64,000 nucleotides of DNA, from the NCBI GenBank assembly GCA_029465975.1, contig CM055753.1, forward strand, positions 10,702,057 to 10,766,056, given 5' to 3'. This document shows, piece after piece, positions 25,113 to 36,195 of the stretch (its first letter is position 1; each line of letters opens with the position of its first letter). The notes under the pieces were generated by a model, which saw only the letters and a list, made by a program, of their open reading frames with translations, did no database searches and was not told the DNA's origin. The translations under genes and the position numbers were made by a program. Source of the DNA: Dallia pectoralis (taxonomy: Eukaryota; Chordata; Actinopteri; Esociformes; Umbridae).

Positions 25113-25786
25113 GAGAGACTCCTTAACGCCACCTTCGTCATGGTAACAAGATGACGGACTAGATTCACTAGTTCACCTCCCCGGTTACGGCGAGACATCG
25201 GGAACCCGGTAGTATTATGTGCTGGTTGCTATGGGAGAATGGATTTATCTGATTACGGAGAGAGGGGGCGGAAGACACATTTATGGATGGAGTCAAGTTG
25301 AGCTGTCTTTTCTCTAAACACCGTCTCAAAAAGATGCATCAATGCGACACGTTTGGAGATTGATGGGATGAGCCGCCAATCAACCACCCCATGAAATGAC
25401 TGTTAAAAATTAAAAAAAATTAAATCAGAAGTATTACAAAAAAAATAAAGACACGCCAACTTTCTACATTCCTATATTTTAACCCGAATCTGAAGTATTT
25501 TGTGGTGTACAATAGAGAACCATTTTAAAGATTCAGAGAAGCTATGTCTCGTTTGTTTGAAGAAAAAGATAAGCAATTTTTCATTTTTACCTTGGCTATA
25601 AAAAGAACACTTGAGCTTGTTATGTTCACTGTTGCGGTTTTAAAACGAAGCAGAGTTGTTGACCTATCTGTTGTGTGTAAACCTGAATCTGCTGGTTGTT
25701 CTCTGTAAATACATTGAATTGATTCTGTTCCTTATTTTGCTAATGTTGACAGATGTTATGGTTTTATTGTAAAGTTGATAATGATA

Positions 25787-25792
25787 AATAAA
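25787..25792 (+). terminator. marcksl1 polyadenylation signal
   Basis: Canonical AATAAA, followed within 10-40 bases by GT/T-rich sequence (tgttggtt, ctattttttt). It gives a 3' UTR of about 0.85 kb. Confidence 0.75.
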
Positions 25793-25974
25793 TGTTGGTT
25801 ACCAATGACTGCCTATGGCCTGTCTATTTTTTTGTCTTAGCGATAACATATAAATGCTGGGAAGAACACAATAAGCCCTAGTTGTTAATAGAAGTCAGAC
25901 TAGGGAATTAGCTAATTGCTGTGCTTTTGAATAACAACATTGGTGTCTATATCACACTTAGCCCAGTGACAAGA

Positions 25975-26458
25975 TTATTATTGGCCAGGACGTCCACAAA
26001 CCCAAAACTATTGGCCAGGAAGTACACAAACTCAACACTATTGGCCAATATGTCAACAAACCCAACACCATTGGCCAGGCAGTCCACAAAACCAACACTA
26101 TTGGCCAATAAGTCAACAAACACCCAACACTTTTGGCCAGGAAGTACACAAACCCCACACTATGGGCCAGAAAGTCCCCAACCCCAACACTATTGGCCAA
26201 TAAGTCAACAAACCCAACACTATTGGCCAGGCAGTCCACAAAACCAACACTATTGGTCAAAAAGTCCACAAACACCCAACACTTTTGGCCAGGGGGAACA
26301 CAAACCCCACACTATGGGCCAGAAAGTCCACAACCCCAACACTATTGGCCAATAAGTCAGCAAACTCAGCACTAATGGCCAATAAGTCAACAAACCCAAC
26401 ACTATTGGCCAGGCAGTCCACAAAACCAACACTATTGACAGATAAGTCCACAAACCCA
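25975..26458. repeat. 30-bp minisatellite with ~152-bp higher-order unit
   Basis: Basic unit ~30 bp (ggccaggaagtacacaaac plus ccaacactatt). The distinctive cacccaacacttttggccag recurs at 26121 and 26273, 152 bp apart, with the same order of variant units between, so five-unit blocks were duplicated. Confidence 0.9.
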
Positions 26459-26583
26459 AGTATTGGTATGTATTGGTAAGTATTGGTATGTATTGGTAAG
26501 TACTGGTATGTATTGGTAAGTACTGGTATGTATTGGTAAGTACTGGTATGTATAGGTAAGTATTGGTATGTATTGGTAAGTGG
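26459..26583. repeat. 20-bp minisatellite, ~6 copies
   Basis: Unit tattggtaagtattggtatg with tac/tat variation. It abuts the 30-bp array. Confidence 0.9.
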
Positions 26584-28020
26584 AGTAGTTGAGGCCATTG
26601 CAGACTGCACCAGGTTCCATGGTCACACCACCATTTCTCTTTCCAGATGTGCCGTTACACTTGCTAATTTGAAAGAAACGAACTGATTTCAATAGGACTG
26701 GTGTGAATTGCATGGGTTTATGTTAAACGTAGAACATGGACCCATCCAAACGGGTAAAGGCTAGATCATTGGTACTCAGTCAGAACCCACTGTACTTGGT
26801 AACCTCTATATCCTGTGTAGCTGCTGTGCTGACATAATCTGCGGCGAGGTTTCTGCTAATTGCTTTTATATTTCGTCTTTCAATCTCAAACCGTTACTTT
26901 TTACCATTTGCGAAATAACGTATGCGTTTTCAACGTCATTTATGTATACGAGATAGTAACTGTCATTAAGCCTCTGGTAGAGATGGCCCACTATTTCCTA
27001 TATAGTACACTCTATTTCACCATGGCCCTATGGAGAGTAGGGTGCCATTTCGAAATACAACCGACCCAGTTCACATGGTGATATGATCAGTGGAGATCAG
27101 AGCTATTTTGAGATCTTGCGGCCTTCAAACAGTGATGAATAATTTAGACCGGGATGCATGATCAGAATTCGGCCGTTTTTTTAAATCTATTTAGAAGTCT
27201 ATTTTCCAAATCAGGTTTGAGAAAATACCAAGGAAGATTACCGCAAGTGAGGCAGGATTATTAGTTCAATACCGACAGATACCATATTGATGATTAGGAA
27301 AAGGCCACGTGTTCTGTTGTTATACAATGCAGCACCCATTTAGAAACATCTGATCACCCTCGTCGAGTCAATAGTTTGCCACTGTTCAGACAGGTTGGCT
27401 TTATACTGTCACAGAGGGTTTCAGGTCTATTTTAGCAAATACTACTATTGCAGTTTCTAAACTGTACAGACCCTCATATTGTAGCACAATTATACCACCT
27501 GGTGGCTGAACAATTGAAAAGCGTACAGAGGCTATATTTGGAATGCAAATGTGTCTACTATATCTAGCGCATCATTTAGTATTAGGCCTAATGTAGTAAT
27601 GATCAATAGTATTAATGTATCAATATGATGAATCCAAAAGCGGTATTTCCGAACCAAAGTTGAATTGACGTGTAATGTTGGATGTTTTGAAATCTCATCT
27701 TTTGGCATTGTAAAAGGCATATGCTTTGCGATTGTATGGATTTTATGTGATACTATTGAGTGTTAATATTTCTATTAACCTGTCATTTTACTTGTTTCAA
27801 TGTGGTTTACGCATTAGATTTTAAGCGTTTCACATTACACACGGCAGCAGAAGAGTCATAAGTCTAAGCTGTATTTAAAGTTCTGTGCTTTCAGAATGTA
27901 CATCCTTAAGTAATTACATTTAAGTCCCAAACTAGACTTAATCGGTGTACCTAAAACCTACTGATTCTGAGAAGTGTATTGAAATTGTTGCCAATTTGAA
28001 ACGGATAACCAGTGAGGAAA
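26584..28020. other. Intergenic stretch, nothing recognised
   Basis: AT-rich unique-looking sequence. ORFs are short and lack family features. Confidence 0.4.
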
Positions 28021-28024
28021 TCTT

Positions 28025-28600
28025 ATGTGGTGCAGAATGATGCAGACTTCTTATAACCGGTGCAGACTGATGCAGACAGCTTATAACCGGTGCAGACTGA
28101 TGCAGACAGCTTATAACCGGTGCAGAATGATGCAGACTTCTTATAACCGGTGCAGACTGATTATTAACGTACAGACAGCTTATAAATGGTGCAGACAACG
28201 TATAACTGGTGCAAACAGCTTATAACCGGTGCAGACTGATGCAGACAGCTTATTAACGTACAGACAGCTTATAAATGGCGCAGACAGCTTATAAATGGTG
28301 CAGACAGCTTATAACCGGTGCAGACTGATGCAGACAGCTTATTAACGTACAGACAGCTTATAAATGGTGCAGACAGCTTATAACTGGTGCAAACAGCTTA
28401 TAACCGGTGCAGACTGATGCAGACAGCTTATTAACGTACAGACAGCTTATAAATGGCGCAGACAGCTTATAAATGGTGCAGACAGCTTATAACCGGTGCA
28501 GACTGATGCAGACAGCTTATTAACGTACAGACAGCTTATAAATGGTGCAGACAACGTGTAACTGGTGCAAACAGCTTATAACCGGTGCAGACTGATGCAG
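28025..28600. repeat. Promoter-proximal minisatellite with 89-bp higher-order unit
   Basis: Basic motif is cagacagcttataaccggtg and relatives. From ~28230 on, the segment gactgatgcagacagcttat recurs at 28234, 28323, 28412 and 28501, exactly 89 bp apart. It ends ~135 bases upstream of the hdac1 start codon, so it lies in the hdac1 promoter or 5' flank. Confidence 0.93.
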
Positions 28601-28733
28601 ACTTAAGTGCAACCTTCCTTTCAACGCTTTCGAGGTGTGCGGGGTTCTGTGATTGGACGAGTCGACAGCGCACTTTCTCGGTCGTGGGCAGCGGATCCGG
28701 TGGGCACAAAGAACTCTGACTAGCTGGAGTAAA

Positions 28734-29327
28734 ATGGCGCTGTCTTCTGCCGGAGGAACAAAGAAGAAAGTTTGCTATTATTATGACGGTAAGATTTGTG
28801 AGTGTGTTTCTCGGTATTATTTGCCGTGTCAACGAGGATTCGGTGCTCGATGAAGGATTTGCTATCTGTTAATAATAAGAAGTGCGGTAGCCGAGTTAGC
28901 CCCAAGCTAACAGGACCAGCTATGTGTTAGCATCAGATATGTTAGCATGCTAATGTCGGCTAACCTGTCCTACCCAATTATAGACCACCTGGAGCCCCTT
29001 GGGGTTGAGAGAAATCACGTTTACGACTCTCGTTTGGGTCTTTTTGGGCTAACGTTGTTGTTAAAGCGACTTAAGTCCCAAACAAAGGTTACGTTGACTT
29101 GCATATTCAATCAGAGATAATGAGTGCATTAATTAGGGGGAGGCGATGTGTGCACGAGCTGCGTGTCTTGGTGTTTATACAGTTTATGTATTTATTGGTT
29201 CTTTCAGATTAGATGCAGCAACATCACATGTGGGGCTTTAAACTCTGTAAAGTAATATTATCTGTAGCGAAATGTGCTGTGGATGTGGAGAGCTTTAAGA
29301 CCGTGTGTGCTCTGTGCGCGGTAGGGG

Positions 29328-29421
<94 letters not shown>

Positions 29422-32400
29422 GTAGGGGACTGTGTGTGTGTGTGTGCGGTAGGGGACTGTGTGTGTGTGTGCGCGGTAGGGGACTGTGTGTGTGTGTGCG
29501 CGGTAGGGGACTGTGTGTGTGTGTGCGCGGTAGGGGACTGTGTGTGTGTGCGGTAGGGGACTGTGTGTGTGTGCGCGGTAGGGGACTGTGTGTGTGTGTG
29601 TGTGTGCGGTAGGGGACTGTGTGTGTGTGTGTGTGTGTGCGGTAGGGGACTGTGTGTGTGTGTGTGTGCGCGGTAGGGGACTGTGTGTGTGTGTGTGTGC
29701 GCGGTAGGGGACTGTGTGTGTGTGTGTGTGTGCGCGGTAGGGGACTGTGTGTGTGTGTGCGCGGTAGGGGACTGTGTGTGTGTGTGTGTGTGTGTGTGCG
29801 CGGTAGGGGACTTGGTGCGGACTGTGTGCGGTAGGGGACTGTGTGTTTGATTGTCAACCTTGGTCTTTCTTGGGTTCAGGCGACGTGGGGAACTACTACT
29901 ATGGACAGGGTCACCCGATGAAGCCCCACAGGATCCGCATGACCCACAATCTGCTACTCAACTACGGATTGTACAGGAAGATGGAGATCTATGTGAGTGC
30001 ACGTGGCCGTCAGAACTGAGTCGGGTAGTTCAGTTGGTAGGGAATGGGTGTGCACACAGGTACAATAAACACATGTGGTTTAAAGGGGCTGCAAATATAG
30101 AGTTTTATTGTAATTATATCACCGATTTGCAAGCATCTAAAGTTAATACACAGTGTTTATAAGAAAATCCCATGTATGGCCCAAACATAGACGGAAATGT
30201 AACTAAAACCGGCACCAGAATGCAACAGCAGGGAGTTGAGCTAGTTCGGATCGCCTACACACAAGGAAGTTGTGGTCTCCTGAACTTCTCTCCAATCTCC
30301 CCTGTGCCCCGCCCCCTCCCACTGTGTTCAGAGACCTCACAAGGCCAATGGAGAGGAGATGACCAAGTATCACAGTGACGACTACATCAAGTTCCTGCGC
30401 TCCATCCGACCTGACAACATGTCAGAGCACAGCAAACAGATGCAGCGATGTGAGTAGGACTGCCATTATGTGTTATATGTGTCTAAGATGCAGTCATCAT
30501 ATGTGTTTGACGGGACAATGCATTAAAAAAGCAAAATATTTAAAACTACTGGGTGGTTAATTTTCATAGCATCTCTTGTCAAATTGAGTTTGACAGGTGT
30601 TGTGTAGATTCATGCTTGATTAGCCTCAAGTGAATGTCCCTGTCTAATGACATCTGTAACATGTTTTGGGTGGTTGTCTCTTCCAGTCAACGTGGGAGAG
30701 GACTGTCCTGTGTTTGACGGACTGTTTGAGTTCTGTCAGCTGTCCACAGGCGGCTCAGTTGGTAAGTCGCTCTGGTCTCACCTGTCAAAAGATTTGTAGA
30801 ATCAGGAAAGGGCATTTGGAAAAACATTTCCATAAAACCCCTATGACTCCTCCCCTTATTTTTAAAAACCCAATAATGACTCCTCCCATAAAACCCCTAT
30901 ATTGACTCCTCCCCCTCCTATAAAACCCCTATATTGACTCCTCCCCCTTCCTTAAAACCCCTATATTGACCCCTCCCCCTCCCTTGATACCACTATAATG
31001 ACTCCTCCCCCTATTCATTCTAACTGCAGCTGGGGCAGTGAAGTTGAACAAGCAGCAGACTGACATCGCCATCAACTGGGCTGGAGGACTCCACCACGCC
31101 AAGAAGTCTGAGGCATCTGGGTTCTGTTACGTCAACGACATCGTCCTGGCCATCCTGGAACTGCTGAAGTAAGAGCCGTGTGTCTGTCTCTCTCTCTGTG
31201 TGTGTGTGTGTGTGTGTGTGTGTACCAACGTTCGGTATGTGTCTAACAGGTACCACCAGAGAGTGCTCTACATAGACATCGATATCCACCATGGTGACGG
31301 TGTGGAAGAGGCTTTCTTCACCACAGACCGTGTCATGACTGTTTCCTTCCACAAGTACGGAGAGTACTTTCCTGGTACCGGAGACCTGCGGGTGAGACAC
31401 ACACACACACACACACACACTCTTTGGGAATGTACACCTTTTTACAGAAAGCTTCTTGGTTGAGGTTTATTATTTATTAACTAGTTAGTGATCAGAATAA
31501 GAACTAGTGTGTGTGTTTGCAGGATATCGGTGCAGGGAAGGGGAAGTACTATGCGGTGAACTACCCACTCCGAGACGGTATTGACGACGAGTCCTACGAA
31601 GCCATTTTCAGACCTGTAAGTCTTTACCTCACAAGGAGTTTGATGACAACCTGTTCAACCTGCCGTTTCCTGGGGCTTTCACCAGCACGCCTGCTCGTGT
31701 TTAACCTGCCGTTTCCTGGGGCTTTCACCAGCACGCCTGCTCGTGTTTAACCTGCCATTTCTTGTGTTTGTGCAGGTCATGGCTAAAGTTATGGAGATGT
31801 TTCAGCCCAGTGCTGTGGTGTTACAGTGTGGAGCTGATTCTCTGTCAGGGGACCGGCTGGGCTGCTTCAATCTTACAATCAAAGGTAACACACACACACA
31901 CTTCCATACTAGTGGGGATGTCCCATTAAGCTCTCTGAGATTTTTACATGACGTGTCTGTTACAGGTCATGCTAAGTGTGTTGAGTACATAAAGAGTTTC
32001 AACCTGCCCCTGCTGATGTTGGGTGGAGGAGGATACACCATCCGGAATGTGGCTCGCTGCTGGACCTTTGAGACTGCAGTGGCTCTGGACAGCACCATAC
32101 CCAACGGTACCCCACCATATAGCAAACACCCCCACCGTACCCAACGGTACCCCACCATATAGCAAACACTCCCACCATACCCAACGGTACCCCACTATAT
32201 AGCAAACACCCCCACCGTACCCAACGGTACCCCACTATATAGCAAACACCCCCACCGTACCCAACGGTACCCCACCATATAGCAAACACTCCCACCATAC
32301 CCAACGGTACCCCACCATATAGCAAACACCCCCACCGTACCCAACGGTACCCCACTATATAGCAAACACCCCCACCGTACCCAACGGTACCCCACTATAT

Positions 32401-33275
32401 AGCAAACACCCCCACCGTACCCAACGGTACCCCACTATATAGCAAACACCCCCACCGTACACAACGGTACCCCACTGTATAGCAAACACCCCCACCGTAC
32501 CCAACGGTACCCCACTATATAGCAAACACCCCCACCGTACCCAACGGTACCCCACTATATAGCAAACACCCCCACCGTACCCAACGGTACCCCACTATAT
32601 AGCAAACACCCCCACCGTACCCAACGGTACCCCACTATATAGCAAACACCCCCACCGTACCCAACGGTACCCCACTATATAGCAAACACCCCCACCGTAC
32701 CCAACGGTACCCCACTATATAGCAAACACCCCCACCGTACACAACGGTACCCCACTATATAGCAAACACCCCCACCGTACCCAACGGTACCCCACTATAT
32801 AGCAAACACCCCCACCGTACACAACGGTACCCCACTATATAGCAAACACCCCCACCGTGCCCAACGGTACCCCACTATATAGCAAACACCCCCACCGTGC
32901 CCAACGGTACCCCACTATATCGCAAACACCCCCACCGTACCCAACGGTACCCCACTATATAGCAAACACCCCCACCGTACCCAACGGTACCCCACTATAT
33001 AGCAAACACCCCCACCGTACCCAACGGTACCCCACTATATAGCAAACACCCCCACCGTACCCAATGGTACCCCACTATATAGCAAACACCCCCACCGTAC
33101 CCAACGGTACCCCACTATATAGCAAACACCCATGTTTCTCATGTCCCATCAGAACTGCCTTACAATGACTACTTTGAGTACTTTGGCCCGGACTTCAAGC
33201 TCCACATCAGCCCCTCCAACATGACCAACCAGAACACCAACGACTACCTGGAGAAGATCAAGTAGGTCAAACACC

Positions 33276-33312
<37 letters not shown>

Positions 33313-34318
33313 TTCTGAATCCTTTCCTACGTTAACTAGCTAACTTCTATGTCTTAACCAATCAGTTGAACTCATAATGCCATTTCCTGTATTGGGGCCC
33401 GGCCCAGCGTGTGACACTCTGGTACATACTGACCCTGTCTGTCCTGGTGAAGACAGAGGCTGTTTGAGAACCTCCGTATGCTGCCCCACGCTCCAGGGGT
33501 CCAGATGCAAGCTATCCCAGAAGACGCTCCACACCCCGACTCCGGAGACGAGGAGGACGAGGACCCCGACAAACGCATCTCCAGTAAGGACAGGCCACAT
33601 AGACGTGTAGAATGTAGACTGAACCCATCTAGTATGCAGAGGAATGTCTAGTCTAGCTGTGGTGTTTCTATCTGCCCTGGTTACCATGGATATGGAGTGG
33701 TTCTGTCCTCAGACTTTAATACAATGCATGGACTCCCTTCTTAATAATGTGATGTTGTTTTCAGTCCGCGCCCACGATAAGAGGATAGCATGTGAGGAAG
33801 AGTTCTCAGACTCAGAGGACGAAGGGCAGGGAGGAGGAAGGAGGAATGCTGCAAACCACAAGAAGACCAAACGAGTTAAGACTGAGGAGGAGAAGGAGAA
33901 AGAGAAGGACGTTGAGGAGAAGAAAGGTAAACACACACACACACACACACACAATAGCGAGCTAAAGACACTGGGAAATCAAGCTAATACTTTTTTCTAC
34001 CCCTTTTTTTTGCCCCAGAGGTGAAAGAGGAAGAGAAAGACACAGATGAGAAGATGGACACAACAGGGTGAGTTAGTGGACCTCAACACTTGACCCATTA
34101 AACACAGGGTTCTGGGTTCAATGCCCCTCAGAGGGAATTTCAAGGAGTGTGGAAGTATCCTTTAATATAAGTCACTTGGCATGTGAGTGTGTGTGCTAAG
34201 TTACTCTGTCCTAAATAGTACCCTCTTCCCTTCAAACTACATTAGAGTGCCTTTTGACATCAATCTGAATCTTATTCTTCTATTCAACAGGCCAAAAGAA
34301 GAAACGAAAATGACTTGA
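28734..34318 (+). CDS. hdac1: Histone deacetylase 1 (class I, zinc-dependent)
   Basis: Fourteen coding exons: 28734-28788, 29880-29992, 30332-30449, 30687-30761, 31030-31168, 31250-31391, 31523-31615, 31776-31884, 31966-32106, 33153-33261, 33453-33583, 33765-33926, 34019-34067, 34291-34318. All join in frame to give 487 aa (human 482). It removes acetyl groups from histone lysines in nuclear Sin3, NuRD and CoREST complexes. Catalytic core is intact: His142-His143 ([10 protein letters not shown]), zinc ligands Asp178, His180 (DIDIHHGDG) and Asp266 (GADSLSGD), Tyr305 ([10 protein letters not shown]). The C-tail is acidic/Lys-rich with CK2-type serines 423 and 425 ([10 protein letters not shown]). 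The tail end (GPKEETKMT) differs from mammals. Exon 9's donor is the first of 26 tandem copies (intron 9). Exon 11 uses acceptor gaag|ACAG; the AG four bases later would shift frame. hdac1 is named over hdac2 from overall match and neighbours. Confidence 0.97.
29329..29840. repeat. Compound (GT)n / gcggtaggggact repeat in hdac1 intron 1
   Basis: A ~85-bp GT tract, then about 14-16 copies of GT runs of varying length separated by gcgcggtaggggact. The segment ends ~40 bases before the exon 2 acceptor. Unit length varies with the GT run, so this is a microsatellite and a minisatellite combined. Confidence 0.95.
30828..31015. repeat. ~27-30-bp repeat in hdac1 intron 4, ~6 copies
   Basis: Copies of aaaacccctatattgactcc plus tcccccttcc, partly degenerate. 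Ends just upstream of the exon 5 acceptor and supplies its pyrimidine-rich tract. Confidence 0.85.
31655..31760. repeat. 46-bp duplication in hdac1 intron 7, 2.3 copies
   Basis: aacctgcc begins at 31657, 31703 and 31749 with identical following sequence (gtttcctggggctttcacca). Confidence 0.92.
32095..33130. repeat. 40-bp minisatellite built on the hdac1 exon 9 splice donor, 26 copies
   Basis: The array starts inside exon 9. Exon 9 ends ...catacccaacg with donor gtacccc, and the same tacccaacg|gtacccc follows every 40 bp from 32107 to 33107 (26 copies of the GT). The rest of the unit is actatatagcaaacaccccc. Almost all of intron 9 is this array; only ~20 bases separate its end from the exon 10 acceptor (cccatcag, exon from 33153). 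Use of any later donor shifts frame (40 is not divisible by 3) or reads a TAG at 32160. Confidence 0.96.
34105..34125 (+). other. B-box-like motif in hdac1 intron 13
   Basis: ggttcaatgcc at about 34116 fits a pol III B-box and may be the relic of a tRNA-derived SINE. A separate A-box-like tagttcagttggtag sits in intron 2 near 30027. Neither has a partner box at proper spacing. Confidence 0.2.
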
Positions 34319-35276
34319 AGTGGATGAACCGAGAATATTATGCATCAAACCACACACACAAACACACACAACAAAATGGACTGTAAATTATTTCTTGAAC
34401 TGTGTTTTAGTATTTTCTCGTTTGGGGCCACGATCAGTGTTGAAAATTGCGAAGCAAAATATTTCTTTTCACTTGTGTCTGGAAGCTCCACTTTCTAACT
34501 GCCCTCTGGTACCTCATCAGAGACACTCTAGTTGTGGGTTCCGTGCTGGTTCCATGCTGTGACACTCACCTCCCAGAGAGCCTTTTACAACAGATTGTTG
34601 CTCCTCTTCTGTTACTGATCAATAGAGGTGATACATATTAGTCCAGGAACTTGTCTCATTGCTGAGGTCTTAATTGAGTAAATTAGGAAACAGAAAACTG
34701 ACTGCAGTGACCCTCTTTAAACGGGGTTTAAGGTAATTTAACCAGGCAGTTTTCTATCATTATTATATTGTGCACTTCTTTACACTAGTGAGGTGAGAGA
34801 ATCTTTTACAGTGGTAACATGGAACAAGGTGACAGTTATTTTCTATAGGGTCTTGTGGCTCTCCTCTTACGTATCCCAGACCAATGGATCTCACAAGGCG
34901 GGCCTGCTACATGTTGGCTCTACCTCGTTTTATATTTTCTTAAAAGTAAAACCTTTTTTTTTTTTTTTTTTAAATGTCTTGTGTTAGTTGCTAGATCAGC
35001 GGTTGTCTGTACTGTCCCAGGATGTCGTTTCCTCTTGGTTCAGATCTAGGATCAGATTCCCATCGTCTTCTGACCTTAATGAGTTAAAAAAACGACAACT
35101 GATCCAAGATCAGCTTTTAGGGGCCACTTTGTTGTTGTCAACCGGACCACATATTTTCGTACGATGGTGTTTTCCGCCCGTCATTTGAGCAGGTGGAGAA
35201 ATGGTGTTAAGTCAGTTGGGACTTAAATTTTTGTGAAACGTGCGTACAACTTGTTTTTATTATATTGAAAAATAAA
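34319..35276 (+). terminator. hdac1 3' UTR and polyadenylation signal
   Basis: After the TGA at 34316-34318 no further exon is seen. AATAAA at 35271-35276 is followed by T/GT-rich sequence (tgattttgtactttttg). A poly-T run lies at ~34952-34970. The implied 3' UTR is ~0.95 kb. Confidence 0.6.
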
Positions 35277-35284
35277 TGTAATTG

Positions 35285-35865
35285 ATTTTGTACTTTTTGC
35301 AGCCCTTTATGAATGTTTGTGCATATAATTAATCGTCTACGTAAGCGATGGTGTCATTGATTATTTAGAATCAGCTACCTCAACATGACTAGTCATTCAG
35401 AGGTCACAGGAACATGCTGTTTTTGCCTACTCCATCTACTGCTGAGGTACTGGTTGATATCTGACCCACTACTGTGTAAAAACAGCACTTCTGTCACAAT
35501 GTATAATCACACCCGGGATAAACAAGATGAATCCGTAAGAACTGGACTTGACAGCCGTTGCGTTATGGTCTGTGTCAAACTCGGCTCAAAGTAGGTTTAA
35601 GAGATTCTTTCAGTTAATGGGCTTACGTGACATTAATTCCATTATTAAATCCTACAATCAATCTGATTAGCATAATATTACTAGAAGTCCTCTAGTATCC
35701 CTAACAATACATGTAGACTTGGCCTTTATTTCATTTTACAATAACTGATTCAACAAGTAAACTATTACACCCTCATAGATTTGAATTGGGTCCAGGTCTA
35801 CAACCAATGTGTGTTGGTACTGACACCCTGAAACGCAGTAGTAAAACGTCACAATGTAGTTTAAT
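35285..35865. other. Short spacer between convergent hdac1 and eif3i ends
   Basis: About 0.6 kb with no gene. The two genes are transcribed toward each other here. Confidence 0.5.
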
Positions 35866-35869
35866 TCCA

Positions 35870-35875
35870 TTTATT
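35870..35875 (-). terminator. eif3i polyadenylation signal (candidate)
   Basis: TTTATT on the + strand reads AATAAA on the minus strand, ~320 bases beyond the eif3i stop codon. A plausible 3' end. Confidence 0.55.
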
Positions 35876-36195
35876 TTGAGAAGATTAAATACTGTCTGTT
35901 ATCAGGGCAAGAAGTAAGACCATGGGTACAAAAATGGAACAGTCACTATACAGTCAAAGGCCATCAAATAGAACGTTTCAGTAAGGACATCTCAATAGTC
36001 CTCAGTTGCGTCCTCAACCCCTTCCACCCCTAACCAATACGGCAACTAGAGATAGAAGAGGGCTACATCAGACTACTGAGATGCCCCCAAGCCTAAGCTA
36101 TGTAGCGGGCTATCATGAATGTGTGGAGGGCCTGTCGTTGGAGCGAATATCAACTGTCCAGATCACGCAATCCATGTTGAAGAATGTGGTTCTGT

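Noticed and set aside
33453..33460. Alternative acceptor acag|agg for hdac1 exon 11
   Set aside because: It puts exon 11 out of frame; gaag|ACAG gives the conserved [11 protein letters not shown].
35285..35865. A search for lck between hdac1 and eif3i
   Set aside because: Only ~0.6 kb is present, with no kinase, SH2 or SH3 codons in any frame.
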